From Ancylomarina sp048268005 (GTDB lineage: Bacteria > Bacteroidota > Bacteroidia > Bacteroidales > Marinifilaceae): a stretch of 64,000 nt of DNA. The stretch covers positions 186,001 to 250,000 of the forward strand of contig JBLWWJ010000005.1 of NCBI GenBank assembly GCA_048268005.1, given 5' to 3'. This document shows positions 54,083 to 63,982 of the stretch, in pieces. The notes under the pieces were generated by a model. It searched no databases. It was given only the letters and a program-made list of their open reading frames with translations, and was not told where the DNA came from. Both the position numbers and the translations under genes were made by a program. Numbering within the stretch: position 1 is the first letter of the stretch; every line of letters begins with the position of its first letter.

Positions 54083-55522
54083 CTAGTTTACAAAGGTTCT
54101 TTCTGGTCTATTAATATTCACCATATCAGGATCATAATCCCTAACACTTAATGGAATTGGCAAAGTGTAAGCTGGGTCATTTTCCTCTAAGACATAAGTT
54201 TCATTAATGTCATTTTCAGCAGATCTTACATAAAGATGTGTTATACTTGGTCTACCCCATCTACGAAGATCAAACCATCTGTGTTTTTCGAAGCAAAATT
54301 CAATTCGTCGCTCATTTCTAACAACCTGTATAGCTTCTTCTTTTGTTGAAGCTGAAACTTCATAAGCTGCCCCCTCTTCGAACCTATAAGATCTTAGGAA
54401 ATTAATATCATCGATAGCATCAGAGACTTGCCCCAATTCTGCAGCTGCCTCAGCTCTATTTAAATAAAACTCTGCAGTACGCATTGCATTAGCATGAACA
54501 CCTGTACTTGACACATAACCACTTTTTTCGGCATATGTTCTTCCCGACCAACTTGTGTAAAAGAAAACGTCGTCTCTTAAATCTCCTGTCTCATATAAGC
54601 TTCCCAATTCGTCCGAAACAAGAAACATAGATAGATTAGCCCAGCCAGAAGAGTAGTAATATGCGTCATGCTCTCCATAAACAAAAAGAAGCTCAGGGTT
54701 ATCAGTATCAATGAATTTAGAAAGAGATTCTCCTGGGTATTTTTCTAAATCATAAAGTTTATTTGAACTATACAAACCTTCTTCTGCAAAGGCTATGGCA
54801 TCCTCAAATTTCTTTTGATATAAGGCAACTCTTGATGCCAGAAGATAAGCAGCTGAAATATTTGCTTTGAAATAATCTTTTTGCAATTTAGATGTATTAA
54901 AGTATGCAATTGATTTATCAAGATCACTATTAATCAATGCATAGTTTTCTGCAACCGAAGATCTCTTGATTTTCACATCAGCCATACCTGTTAAGTCATT
55001 AATAGGCACACCAAGGTCAGTAGCGGCTGTTTCAGCATTATAAGGCTCACCATACAAGTTAACAAGCATAAAATAACTCCATGCTCTAATAAAATGTGCT
55101 TCACCCAGCACATCCGCTTTAGCAGCACTCTCTCCAGCAATAGCATTCACTTCATCAATTACTATATTGCTAATTAAAATAGAGTGGTATAATTTACCCC
55201 AATTGTCATCATCATTTCTTTCACCTTCTAATGTATTCTCAGGTTCTCTTTGCCAAGCGTAATAGCCAAAGCCTTTGTTTCTAGCATCCCAGCCACCCCA
55301 TGATTCATCAAAAGAATAAATTTTGACATCATCAGTCATTAAATCAAGCTCAAATGTAAACTCTGTATTCTCATCAATATAAGCCTCACCGTATAAAAAC
55401 TCTGTATAATCTTGAACCGACTTGGGTACAATAAGATCATTCGATGTTTCCTCCAAAAAATTATCACAGGAAACTAAAAATGCCATAAGTATGACAACTA
55501 ATATTTTTGATTTCATCATCAT
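54083..55522 (-). CDS. SusD/RagB-family nutrient-binding outer-membrane lipoprotein
   Basis: A 479-residue surface lipoprotein (lipobox LVSC, Cys19) that forms the lid over the SusC barrel. Typical SusD features: EETSNDLIVPKSVQDYTEFLYG near the start, the TPR-like helices with EAHFIRAWSYFMLVNLYGEPYN, and the C-terminal VRNERRIEFCFEKHRWFDLRRWG. The ligand is not given; there are no glycoside hydrolases nearby, so a peptide or other nutrient is as likely as a sugar. 4 bp downstream of SusC. Confidence 0.95.
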   Translation of the reverse strand: MMMKSKILVVILMAFLVSCDNFLEETSNDLIVPKSVQDYTEFLYGEAYIDENTEFTFELDLMTDDVKIYSFDESWGGWDARNKGFGYYAWQREPENTLEGERNDDDNWGKLYHSILISNIVIDEVNAIAGESAAKADVLGEAHFIRAWSYFMLVNLYGEPYNAETAATDLGVPINDLTGMADVKIKRSSVAENYALINSDLDKSIAYFNTSKLQKDYFKANISAAYLLASRVALYQKKFEDAIAFAEEGLYSSNKLYDLEKYPGESLSKFIDTDNPELLFVYGEHDAYYYSSGWANLSMFLVSDELGSLYETGDLRDDVFFYTSWSGRTYAEKSGYVSSTGVHANAMRTAEFYLNRAEAAAELGQVSDAIDDINFLRSYRFEEGAAYEVSASTKEEAIQVVRNERRIEFCFEKHRWFDLRRWGRPSITHLYVRSAENDINETYVLEENDPAYTLPIPLSVRDYDPDMVNINRPERTFVN

Positions 55523-55526
55523 CGTT

Positions 55527-58500
55527 TTAAAAAGTTACGTTTAATCCTAAAGTAAAACTTGGAGTTAAAGGAATTGAAGCAGAACCACTTCCAAAATCAA
55601 CTTGCTGAGGATCGGTGTCTCTTAATTTTTTATCTTTCAATGTCCACAAATTAGTTGCCTCAAATCTTAATTTCACACTGCTTAAATTTAGCTTAGAACA
55701 AATTTCAGGAGCTAATGAATGCATTAAAGTCACTGATCTCAATCTCAAGAAATCTCCAGAAGCAACTCTTAAATCACTTTTGTTATACATTTCCCATTTA
55801 TTATCAGCAATTTTTATGGTTCTATCGTCATAGAGAATGCCCGTTCCCATTCTAAGAGGATCATTACTTAGTACAGGAATATTTGTCCTATTTTCATCAC
55901 CTGGATTTCTCCATCTATTTACAAAAATATCATCCATATTCTGTCCAGAATCTGGCAATTCCTGACCAGAACTCATATAAAGAGGATTCAATCTTACATC
56001 GCGTCCTAAACTGTAGAAGAAAACAGCACCCAACGACCAACCTTTATACTTAAGAGTAGTTGAAAATCCACCTTCAATGTCTGGTGTTCTTGTTCCCGAA
56101 TAAGACAGCATTTTTGCATACATTTCTTCCTTAGTGATACCTGGGGTTTCTTCAGTATCGTTGAAAGTAGGTAAACCATTCTCATCTAATCCTCCAAACT
56201 TATACGAATAAAAAGAATTCAAAGAATGACCTGGAATAATTGCATTACCACTCAAGTAATCTTGATAGGTAAGATCTGTTTTTCCTGCATCTGTAACTTT
56301 ATTGGTATTTTTACCTCCATTAACCGATAGCATCCAAGTCCAATTCTTATTTCTTATCGGCGTAAAATTAAGGCTTAAATCGTAACCTCTATTTTCGATA
56401 TTACCCGCATTAGTTGTTATTCCAGACACCCCCGTAGTAGCAGAAATATCTTTGGTTACAATCATATCTTCACCTTTCTTATTGTAAACTTCTACCGAAC
56501 CACTTACTCGACCATCCAAGAGTGCGAAATCAGCAGCTAAATTATAAGAAGTCGTTTTTTCCCATGTCAGGTTTGGATTTGGAAGCTTATTCAAAGTTGA
56601 ATAATAATGACCTGAATATTGATGTTGTGGTTGTAAGTATACAATTAGGTTTGGATTAGAATCAGGAGATACATTCCCTTGAATACCATAAGAAGCACGT
56701 AGAGCAAACTGGTTTAACCAGTTCACATTTTTCAAAAAACTCTCGTTGTGAGCATTCCATCTACCGGAAACAGACCATACAGGAAGAAAACGGTTGTTCT
56801 TATCCTGACCAAACTTGTTTGAACCGTCAGTACGGATATTAAAATTAGCGATGTAACGATTGTCGTACGCATAAGTAAATGCACCATAAAACGACATTAT
56901 ATTGGTTAGGTTATCCGTAACCACATCTTTGTTATCTTGCATGTAATTCATAGCAGCCAAAAACAAACTTGGATCAAGCTTTGTGAATTGATGACCACGC
57001 TCTGGAAGATATCCCAACTCTGTTGAAGATAATCCCTCATAACGAGAAGAACTTAGCTCAAGTCCTGCAATCACAGAAAATTCATGAACATTTGACAATG
57101 TTTTTCTATAATCCATATCTGCTCTTATAGTATAAGATGTATGTCTGGTATTGCTATTCGACAATTTACCTCCATAAGGCAATTTGGAATCTACCTCATA
57201 GAAGTAACTATTATCAGGGAAAGGCTCTCCCAAATTCACTGTTCTTAACTTAGCGGCTGCATAAGTTTTTTCATTAAACCACGATCTATCATTAGTATTT
57301 GTTCTGCTCACATTAACAATACTTCGAAGTTTCAAATCATTATTCACCTCATATTCAAGATCTGTTTGGAAATTAATTTCCTGAGCTTCAATATCTCTTC
57401 CAGAATTTTCTAACTCTTCTAATATATTGTACTTAAGATAAGGTAGGTCTGATGTGAATGCTCTTGACTTGTTGTAGAAAGCACGGCTACCATCAGCGTT
57501 ATATGCTGGTATTGCTCTTGAAGTTGAATAAGCATACTGATATGGGTCAATAGACTCGTGAGCATAGTTTTTTTCATTATGAGAAGCACGTAATTGTACG
57601 CCAAGCTTAAATTTATCTGTAAGTTGTGTTCTCACTTTCAACAGGGCATTGTACTTCTTATTATCATTATCAATAAAAGTACCTTTACTATCGGAAAATC
57701 CTCCTGAAAAATAATAATTGGTCTTTTCATCACCACCCGAAATACTTAGATTGTGTGTTTGTGACAAAGAATTTCTAAAAAGAATATCATACCAATCAGT
57801 ATTCATGTTTGCATAAGATTGAACTTGCTCTAAAAATTCAGCATAAGTGATTTTTTTTGCGTTATAGTCATATAAAGCACCTTCGTATGAAACACGCGAT
57901 GGTGCTGATCCGAAAGTTAATCCTCTATCTCTAATCTCCTGAGACATTTCAATTCTTTCGGCAGAATTCATTCTATTCAGATTACTGTAAGCAGGACGAG
58001 TATTTACAGTAAAGTTTGTTGAGTAATTCACTACCGCTGCACCTTTCTTACCATTCTTAGTCGTAACAACGATTACACCGTTGGCAGCTTTCACACCATA
58101 AATTGCAGTCGCAGAAGCATCCTTCAATACATCAATACGCTCAATATCCTCTGGATTCAAAGAAGAAATAGCATTACCAATCAAATTGATATTATCTAAT
58201 GAATTCAATTCTGATGGTGAAATTGGTACCGGATCGTGTAATATTACACCATCAACTACCCATATTGGCTCCCTGTTTCCAGAAATTGAAGATGCTCCAC
58301 GAATACGAATTTTAGGTGCAGCACCTGCAGTAGAAGTCGAATTAACAACAGAAACCCCTGCAATCTTACCTTCAAGCATATTATCAACAGTTACAACACC
58401 AGCATCCTTAAGCTTCTCAGCACTTAAAGTTACCACAGAAGAAGACAGTTTACGCTTTTCGATGTTACCGTAACCTGTTACAACAACTTCATCTAAACTT

Positions 58501-59120
58501 TCAGCATCATATTTTAGTACAACATCAATCACCTTCTGTCCAGTGTAAGTAATTTCCTGTTGCAGCATTCCAACAAAAGAAAACACAAAAACAACATTCT
58601 CATTTTCAACCTGAATACTGTAATTACCAATAATATCAGTAGCCACACCAGTTGTGGTACCTTTTACAACAACCGAAACACCAGGCAGCCTGTTGCCATC
58701 TTTATCAGTAACTGTTCCTTTTAGTTCTTTTTTCTCTTGTTGTACCGGTTTAACAGACTTATCTTTTTCAATAATAATAAATTCGTCCGTCACCTTATAA
58801 ATCAGTCCTTTTTCCTTCAATATATCTTGAAGAACTTCCTTTAAATCTGCACTTTTTACATTAAGATCCAAACTTTCATGTTTATCCAACATGGCATTGT
58901 TAAACATCACGATATATCCTGTCTGTTTTTGAATTTCATCAAAAACCGCTTTAAAGGTCGTCTTCCCCAAAGTTAAATTCACCTTACCCTCCTGTGGCAA
59001 AGCTGCCTGAGTTTGAAAGTTGGTTCCAATCAGAATCACAGTACATAAGAGCAGTGTCTTCAGTTCTGATCTGAACCTTTTTTTTAAGGCCATAAGCCAA
59101 TCTAAATGCTTTTTTTTCAT
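55527..59120 (-). CDS. SusC/RagA-family TonB-linked outer-membrane protein with STN domain
   Basis: A 1197-residue TonB-dependent importer. Order: signal peptide (about 1-40), an STN secretin/TonB short domain (about 48-115, VKSADLKEVLQDILKEKGLIY), a carboxypeptidase-regulatory-like beta-sandwich (about 128-205, GTVTDKDGNRLPGVSVVVKGT), a TonB-type box LDEVVVTGYG, the plug with IYGVKAANGVIVVTTKNG, and the barrel ending SFTLGLNVTF. The STN domain is the part that talks to a FecR anti-sigma, which is encoded just upstream, so this importer also signals its own expression. Confidence 0.95.
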   Translation of the reverse strand: MKKKHLDWLMALKKRFRSELKTLLLCTVILIGTNFQTQAALPQEGKVNLTLGKTTFKAVFDEIQKQTGYIVMFNNAMLDKHESLDLNVKSADLKEVLQDILKEKGLIYKVTDEFIIIEKDKSVKPVQQEKKELKGTVTDKDGNRLPGVSVVVKGTTTGVATDIIGNYSIQVENENVVFVFSFVGMLQQEITYTGQKVIDVVLKYDAESLDEVVVTGYGNIEKRKLSSSVVTLSAEKLKDAGVVTVDNMLEGKIAGVSVVNSTSTAGAAPKIRIRGASSISGNREPIWVVDGVILHDPVPISPSELNSLDNINLIGNAISSLNPEDIERIDVLKDASATAIYGVKAANGVIVVTTKNGKKGAAVVNYSTNFTVNTRPAYSNLNRMNSAERIEMSQEIRDRGLTFGSAPSRVSYEGALYDYNAKKITYAEFLEQVQSYANMNTDWYDILFRNSLSQTHNLSISGGDEKTNYYFSGGFSDSKGTFIDNDNKKYNALLKVRTQLTDKFKLGVQLRASHNEKNYAHESIDPYQYAYSTSRAIPAYNADGSRAFYNKSRAFTSDLPYLKYNILEELENSGRDIEAQEINFQTDLEYEVNNDLKLRSIVNVSRTNTNDRSWFNEKTYAAAKLRTVNLGEPFPDNSYFYEVDSKLPYGGKLSNSNTRHTSYTIRADMDYRKTLSNVHEFSVIAGLELSSSRYEGLSSTELGYLPERGHQFTKLDPSLFLAAMNYMQDNKDVVTDNLTNIMSFYGAFTYAYDNRYIANFNIRTDGSNKFGQDKNNRFLPVWSVSGRWNAHNESFLKNVNWLNQFALRASYGIQGNVSPDSNPNLIVYLQPQHQYSGHYYSTLNKLPNPNLTWEKTTSYNLAADFALLDGRVSGSVEVYNKKGEDMIVTKDISATTGVSGITTNAGNIENRGYDLSLNFTPIRNKNWTWMLSVNGGKNTNKVTDAGKTDLTYQDYLSGNAIIPGHSLNSFYSYKFGGLDENGLPTFNDTEETPGITKEEMYAKMLSYSGTRTPDIEGGFSTTLKYKGWSLGAVFFYSLGRDVRLNPLYMSSGQELPDSGQNMDDIFVNRWRNPGDENRTNIPVLSNDPLRMGTGILYDDRTIKIADNKWEMYNKSDLRVASGDFLRLRSVTLMHSLAPEICSKLNLSSVKLRFEATNLWTLKDKKLRDTDPQQVDFGSGSASIPLTPSFTLGLNVTF

Positions 59121-59160
59121 ACTTTTGTAGTTAAACTAGGTTATTATTTAATTAATAATC

Positions 59161-59199
59161 AATAAACCGGATCGTGTTGCGAGCACTTTTCGGTTTATT
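59161..59199. terminator. Hairpin between the FecR and SusC genes
   Basis: AATAAACCG / CGGTTTATT stem with an inner GTG/CAC pair in the 121-bp gap. It is followed by a T run on the plus strand only; on the minus strand, where the genes lie, it could pause or reduce readthrough from fecR into susC. Confidence 0.5.
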
Positions 59200-59241
59200 T
59201 TTTTAGGTTTTACTTATTCTATAATAAATGAAGGATACATT

Positions 59242-60414
59242 TTATTTCTGTTCAAAAACCAGAATTTTATCTTTCTCCACCCTAAATTTTAAATCTGAGG
59301 TTGTTCTCAAAAAATCAAGTGTAAACTCAATGGGTTTTGCTTTTTTAACAGCACCTGTAAAGGCGTAGCCCTTCAATTTCTCATCTTCAAACACAAAATC
59401 AATATCGTACCAACGACTAAGTTTCTCAGTCAATTTCTCTAAATTAATTTCATCGAAATAGATAATACCATCTTTCCAAGACGAGTACAAATTCGTATTC
59501 ACACTTTTCTCTTCTAAAATGAGCGTTTCTTTAGAAACTAGAATTTGTTTGCCAGGCAGGATTGTTTTATTACTCTCTCCTGCTTCCACGTTCACTATTC
59601 CTTCGACCAGCGTAACCTCTACAACTTCTTCTGCTCCATACGCCATGACATTGAACTCTGTCCCCAATACCTTTGTCTTTACATCAGCTGCATGTACAAT
59701 AAATGCTTTTTCAGGATTCTTAGACACATCGAAATAAGCTTCCCCTTTCACATAAACTTCTCGCTGAGTACCATTAAATGCAACAGGGTATTTCAACTCC
59801 GATTCTGAATTCAACCAAACAGCAGTTCCGTCGGCAAGTACTACTTTATATTCTTCTCCTCTGGCTACTAGTAATGTATTATAGACAACCTGTTGTTCCG
59901 TTTTTGTTTGCAAGACATCTTTCTGATAATTGATTCCTTCTTCGGTGTTGTGTTTAATAATGGATCCGGCATCGGCTAAGGAATCCTGAGTTTGCTCAGA
60001 CAGCAAAACGGTTTCTCCTGTACTCAAAGTTAGAGTTGCCTTAAATTCACCTGGAGAAGACAATTCTGCGAGTGACAATTCCTCTCCTACATTCCCAATT
60101 TGATTCACATAAAAGATCAAACTAAAAGACACCAACAAAGCAATTGAAGCAGCAACAGCTGAAAAACGATATAATTTCAATCGTTTCTGTTTATTCAACT
60201 GTCTTAATAATTGATTTTTTGCCATAGAAGAATCAATCTTATCCCACTTAGCAGTAAATGAAGCTTTCGTAATGGTTTTTACCAACTGACGGTATTCCTT
60301 CGTATTCTCATCACTTTTAACAAGCCAGTTTTCCACCTTATCTTTTTGAGACTGGTCTGCTTCCTTTCTAATGTAGTCTATTACATCCTGATATATATTG
60401 TCATGTTTATCCAT
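59242..60414 (-). CDS. FecR-family anti-sigma factor
   Basis: A 390-residue inner-membrane regulator. Cytoplasmic N-terminus (1-80) that holds the ECF sigma, one membrane helix (about 84-103), periplasmic FecR domain with GEEYKVVLADGTAVWLNSESELKYP, REVYVKGEAYFDV and GTEFNVMAY, and a C-terminal DUF4974-like domain (LEKLTEKLSRWYDIDFVFEDEK). It receives the signal from the STN domain of the SusC protein. Divergent from its sigma gene, an inverted arrangement compared with the common sigma-fecR order on one strand. Confidence 0.95.
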   Translation of the reverse strand: MDKHDNIYQDVIDYIRKEADQSQKDKVENWLVKSDENTKEYRQLVKTITKASFTAKWDKIDSSMAKNQLLRQLNKQKRLKLYRFSAVAASIALLVSFSLIFYVNQIGNVGEELSLAELSSPGEFKATLTLSTGETVLLSEQTQDSLADAGSIIKHNTEEGINYQKDVLQTKTEQQVVYNTLLVARGEEYKVVLADGTAVWLNSESELKYPVAFNGTQREVYVKGEAYFDVSKNPEKAFIVHAADVKTKVLGTEFNVMAYGAEEVVEVTLVEGIVNVEAGESNKTILPGKQILVSKETLILEEKSVNTNLYSSWKDGIIYFDEINLEKLTEKLSRWYDIDFVFEDEKLKGYAFTGAVKKAKPIEFTLDFLRTTSDLKFRVEKDKILVFEQK

Positions 60415-60598
60415 GTCCTTCTCTTTTTACTCTATTAACACAAGTTTTTCTGAAACGGGTGACCCCATTTCATTATTTTTGAAAAAAATATTGCAAACGA
60501 AACTGACTTCCTATATCTTACTGATATACTAGTAGTTTATCACATTAAATACGGCAATAATAACACACTCAAAATAAGTTAAGACCTGTACCATGTGT
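60415..60598. other. Divergent control region of FecR and ECF sigma genes
   Basis: AT-rich, no gene. No TAnnTTTG box was found for fecR, which would fit an ECF-dependent promoter of other sequence (inference). Confidence 0.35.
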
Positions 60599-60629
60599 TT
60601 TGCACTTATTAAGATTGTATATACATTTA
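60599..60629 (+). promoter_or_regulatory. Promoter-like sequence of the ECF sigma gene
   Basis: TTTG (60599-60602), 19-bp spacer, TACATTTA (60622-60629), one mismatch in the last base of the -7 box; leader about 70 nt. Confidence 0.5.
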
Positions 60630-60705
60630 GCCCACAACTAAAAGCATAATCGTTAAAACTTGTTGTTATCATCAACCGATACCACCCTTATAATCAAAGC
60701 CTTGT

Positions 60706-61266
60706 ATGTCAACAGAAGATAAGAAAATTTTAGACTTACTACAAAATCAAAAGCAGAAAGGTTTGATTAAACTATTTGATCTTTATTTTAAGCCTTTGGT
60801 TTTGTTGGCTGACCTTTATTTGAAGAATGAATATTCTGCTGAGGATATTGTACAAGAACAATTCATCAAATTCTGGGACAAGAAGTTATACCAACAAGTA
60901 AAATCTCATTCGACTTTAAAAAACTACCTGTTTACGATGGTAAAAAATGCCAGTCTCAATCATATTCGTAAAAATGATATTCTACTGGAATCGTCAGAAC
61001 TTTTTGAAATTGGTGAGGAAATAGCACGAGACTTAAGTGAAGAAGGCATAGCAACAATAAAGAATGCAATAGCTCAATTACCTGATCAAACCAAAAAGGT
61101 TGTGGAATGTGTTTTGGTTCAGGGTATGAAATATCAGGAAGCTGCTAATGAATTGAATATTTCAATCAACACGGTTAAAACACAATTAAAAAGGGGTGTC
61201 CAAAAACTAAGAACGGAATTGAAGGATCAGAAAGATCTTTTATTTTTATTCTTGCTTTGTAAATAA
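60706..61266 (+). CDS. ECF RNA polymerase sigma factor (Bacteroidota type)
   Basis: A 186-residue sigma-70-type ECF factor. Region 2 is LFDLYFKPLVLLADLYL...AEDIVQEQFIKFWDKK, and region 4 is GMKYQEAANELNISINTVKTQLKRGVQKL, whose helix-turn-helix reads the -35 element. Together with the divergent FecR and the STN-carrying SusC it forms a surface-signalling circuit likely to control the SusC/SusD operon. No clear terminator was seen behind it. Confidence 0.95.
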   Translation: MSTEDKKILDLLQNQKQKGLIKLFDLYFKPLVLLADLYLKNEYSAEDIVQEQFIKFWDKKLYQQVKSHSTLKNYLFTMVKNASLNHIRKNDILLESSELFEIGEEIARDLSEEGIATIKNAIAQLPDQTKKVVECVLVQGMKYQEAANELNISINTVKTQLKRGVQKLRTELKDQKDLLFLFLLCK

Positions 61267-61397
61267 AAAAGCCCCCAAATTCGCCAAAATGGTATTTAAT
61301 ATTTATTCATTTTCTTGAGTATTTTCACATAGGTGAATTTATAATGACTCAGAATAAGTCTTCTTAAAGAAGCACATAATTACAGTCACAAATTTTG

Positions 61398-61405
61398 TAG
61401 CTTTG
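61398..61405 (+). promoter_or_regulatory. -7 box of the ATP-grasp gene
   Basis: TAGCTTTG fits TAnnTTTG, about 43 bp ahead of the ATG at 61448; no -33 match. Confidence 0.4.
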
Positions 61406-61447
61406 AAAACAGCGAGATGAACTTACAAACACCGAAGACTAATTAAT

Positions 61448-62611
61448 ATGATTTTATTAGATAAGCCCTACGTTTCCCAATTTCTAAAAGATACCATTTC
61501 ACAATACCGTTTTCCAGCACTTGATACAGGCGATATGATTGAAGATGGTGAAATCGCTTTGATTAGCTCTGAAGCAATCATACAACAATTTAAGAACAAA
61601 CCTAATAGCCGTCTTTACACCAATTCAGAGAATTCAATAAATTGGGTAAGTACCCATTTAGGCTTTACTAAGCTTCCGGAATATATCAATCTTTTTAAAA
61701 ATAAGGTGGAATTTCGTAAGTTGATCAAACGTATCTATCCCAATTTCTTTTTTAAGGAAGTATCTCTTCAGGATATTGATCAGATAGATTTAAATGAACT
61801 CCCTATGCCCTTTATTATCAAACCTGCAGTTGGCTTCTTAAGTTTGGGCGTACATAAAGTCGTAGATCAAGTCGAATGGCTTAGGGTGAAGCAAGACATA
61901 CATAAGGAATTTACAAATGCTCAGAGCTTGTTTCCTATCGAAGTGGTCAATGCCTCATCGTTCATTATTGAAGAGGTTATTGCTGGAGATGAATTTGCTT
62001 TCGATGCCTATTTTGATGAAAAAGGAGAAGCAGTCATTCTTGGTATAACACAACATTTATTTGCATCTGAAAAAGATGTGAGCGACCGTGTTTATTTTAC
62101 GTCAAAAGAGCTTATTCAAACTTACTTGCCACTGTTTACGCAATTTGTTGAGTCTCTGGGCAAGCAAGCAGATATTAAGAACTTCCCTGTTCATATTGAG
62201 GTAAGAGTGGATGATAAAGGCAAATTAATTCCTATTGAAGTAAATCCTATGCGATTTGGAGGCTGGTGTACCACCGCTGATTTGACTCATTTAGCTACGA
62301 ATTTAAATCCTTACCATTGCTTCTTAAAAAATATCAAACCTGATTGGAATCAGATATTAGATAATATGAATGATGAGATTTACAGTTTAATCATACTTGA
62401 TAACTCAACAGGTGTTCCTTCTGAGAATATTGTACAATTTGATTACGAAAAGCTACTTAAACATTTTTCAAATCCACTGGAATTGCGCAAAATCGATTAC
62501 AAGTCGTATCCTATGTTCGGCATGTTATTTACTAAAACTGAAACGTGTAAGTTCGGAGAAATAGAAGAAATCTTAGTTTCAAATCTTCGAGAGTTTGTCA
62601 CAGAAAAATAA
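61448..62611 (+). CDS. ATP-grasp domain protein of unknown function
   Basis: A 387-residue cytoplasmic protein with an ATP-grasp core: MPFIIKPAVGFLSLGVHKV (ATP-binding strand and glycine loop), SFIIEEVIAGDEFAFDAYFD (lid), PVHIEVRVDDKG and LIPIEVNPMRFGGWCTTADL (metal-binding Glu/Asn). The first 110 residues are a pre-ATP-grasp alpha/beta domain. Family members join a carboxylate to an amine or thiol (amino-acid ligases, peptide tailoring). Substrate unknown; stands alone. Confidence 0.8.
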   Translation: MILLDKPYVSQFLKDTISQYRFPALDTGDMIEDGEIALISSEAIIQQFKNKPNSRLYTNSENSINWVSTHLGFTKLPEYINLFKNKVEFRKLIKRIYPNFFFKEVSLQDIDQIDLNELPMPFIIKPAVGFLSLGVHKVVDQVEWLRVKQDIHKEFTNAQSLFPIEVVNASSFIIEEVIAGDEFAFDAYFDEKGEAVILGITQHLFASEKDVSDRVYFTSKELIQTYLPLFTQFVESLGKQADIKNFPVHIEVRVDDKGKLIPIEVNPMRFGGWCTTADLTHLATNLNPYHCFLKNIKPDWNQILDNMNDEIYSLIILDNSTGVPSENIVQFDYEKLLKHFSNPLELRKIDYKSYPMFGMLFTKTETCKFGEIEEILVSNLREFVTEK

Positions 62612-62634
62612 AACTGATTATTCATAAATATATG

Positions 62635-62664
62635 AGAAGGCCTAGCGAATGTTAGGCCTTGTTT
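62635..62664. terminator. Terminator between ATP-grasp and ClC genes
   Basis: AAGGCCTA / TAGGCCTT stem in the gap of two convergent genes, followed by a short T-rich stretch. Confidence 0.75.
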
Positions 62665-62686
62665 GTATCAGTCCCTAAATAACATT

Positions 62687-63982
62687 TTAAACCTCCCCCA
62701 ATGTTCGACCAGTCTCACGAAGTTTGGTAGCCGTTTTAGCATCACCAATGACCTGTGAGCTATAGATACCATGATGCCCGGAAATGAGATAAGCGACAAT
62801 ACAGGCAATCGCAACGTAGGGACTACAGGCTATACCAAAGAGCTCGATAGCCATAATACTCGATGCTAATGGTGTATTGGATGCACCGGCAAAAACAGCA
62901 ACAAAACCCATTCCAGCCAGAAGACCGACCGGTAGTGGAAAAAACAGAGACAAAGCACTGCCCAAGGCGGCTCCAATAAAAAATAAAGGCGTCACCTCTC
63001 CCCCTTTAAAACCCGCACCTAGTGTAATCGCAGTCAGCAAGAGTTTAAAAAAGAAAACGTAGGGCGCTTGCTGAACCGTGAAAGATTCGACAATGGTAGG
63101 CAAACCTAATCCCAGGTATTTAGTCGTACCCAAAAGGCCTGCAATGGCTAAGATCAAAAGTCCTCCAAAGAAAGGTCTCATGTAGGCTCTTTTGATGTAT
63201 TTACTACTGAGTTTGCTGTAAGATGATGTCAGCTTAATAAAGCCGAGAGCAGCTAAACCAAAGCAAATTCCTGCCAAAATCGTGATGAGAAGACCTTGCA
63301 GGTTAATATCGGGCACTAGACCTAAAATGTAATGGGAATGGGATACGCCATAAGATTTGGTGACATAATCAGCCATAAAGGAAGAAGCAAAGGCCGGGAA
63401 AATGGCATTGTACTTGATTTTTCCCATGTGAGAAACCTCTAATCCGAAAATGGCTCCGGCAAATGGCGTTCCGAAAACGGCACCAAAACCGGCACTCATT
63501 CCTGATATTAAAACAATCCGTCTATTGTACTTGCTCAGCTTAAAAACACGGCTAAGTTGATCGGAAATAGCAGCAGCCATTTGTATTGCGGTTCCCTCAC
63601 GACCTGCCGATCCACCAAAGAGATGGGTAAACACGGTTCCTCCCAGAATAAAGGGAGCCAATCGAAAAGGGATGATCTTTTCTGGCTTATGAACATTACT
63701 GATTACCAGGTTATTTCCCGGTGCAATTTCTTTTCCCCAGCGGTAAAACACATAGCCCAAAAGAATTCCTGCCAAAGGCAAAAGATAAATAAGCCACTCA
63801 TGTGCATTTCTATAATCTGTGGCATATTCCAAGCTAATTAAAAAGAAAGCACAAGCCGAACCCACACAAATGGCAATGACCATTGATAACAATAGCCACT
63901 CTAATATGGATAAAAGAGCAGGTTGCTTACTTAGAATAAATTTACGAACAAGTGAATATGAGCTGTACAGATTTTTTTGCAT
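62687..63982 (-). CDS. ClC-family chloride channel/transporter
   Basis: A 431-residue inner-membrane protein with about ten to twelve hydrophobic helices of the voltage-gated chloride channel family. The anion-path signature GSxGREGP appears as GGSAGREGT at 124-131, keeping the gating Glu129 but with Thr in place of Pro; later GFKGGEVTPLFFIGAALG matches the GIFAP region in modified form. These changes resemble the more distant YfeO/fluoride-type or eukaryote-like branch, so ion choice is open. Complete; starts 18 bp from the right edge. Confidence 0.9.
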   Translation of the reverse strand: MQKNLYSSYSLVRKFILSKQPALLSILEWLLLSMVIAICVGSACAFFLISLEYATDYRNAHEWLIYLLPLAGILLGYVFYRWGKEIAPGNNLVISNVHKPEKIIPFRLAPFILGGTVFTHLFGGSAGREGTAIQMAAAISDQLSRVFKLSKYNRRIVLISGMSAGFGAVFGTPFAGAIFGLEVSHMGKIKYNAIFPAFASSFMADYVTKSYGVSHSHYILGLVPDINLQGLLITILAGICFGLAALGFIKLTSSYSKLSSKYIKRAYMRPFFGGLLILAIAGLLGTTKYLGLGLPTIVESFTVQQAPYVFFFKLLLTAITLGAGFKGGEVTPLFFIGAALGSALSLFFPLPVGLLAGMGFVAVFAGASNTPLASSIMAIELFGIACSPYVAIACIVAYLISGHHGIYSSQVIGDAKTATKLRETGRTLGEV

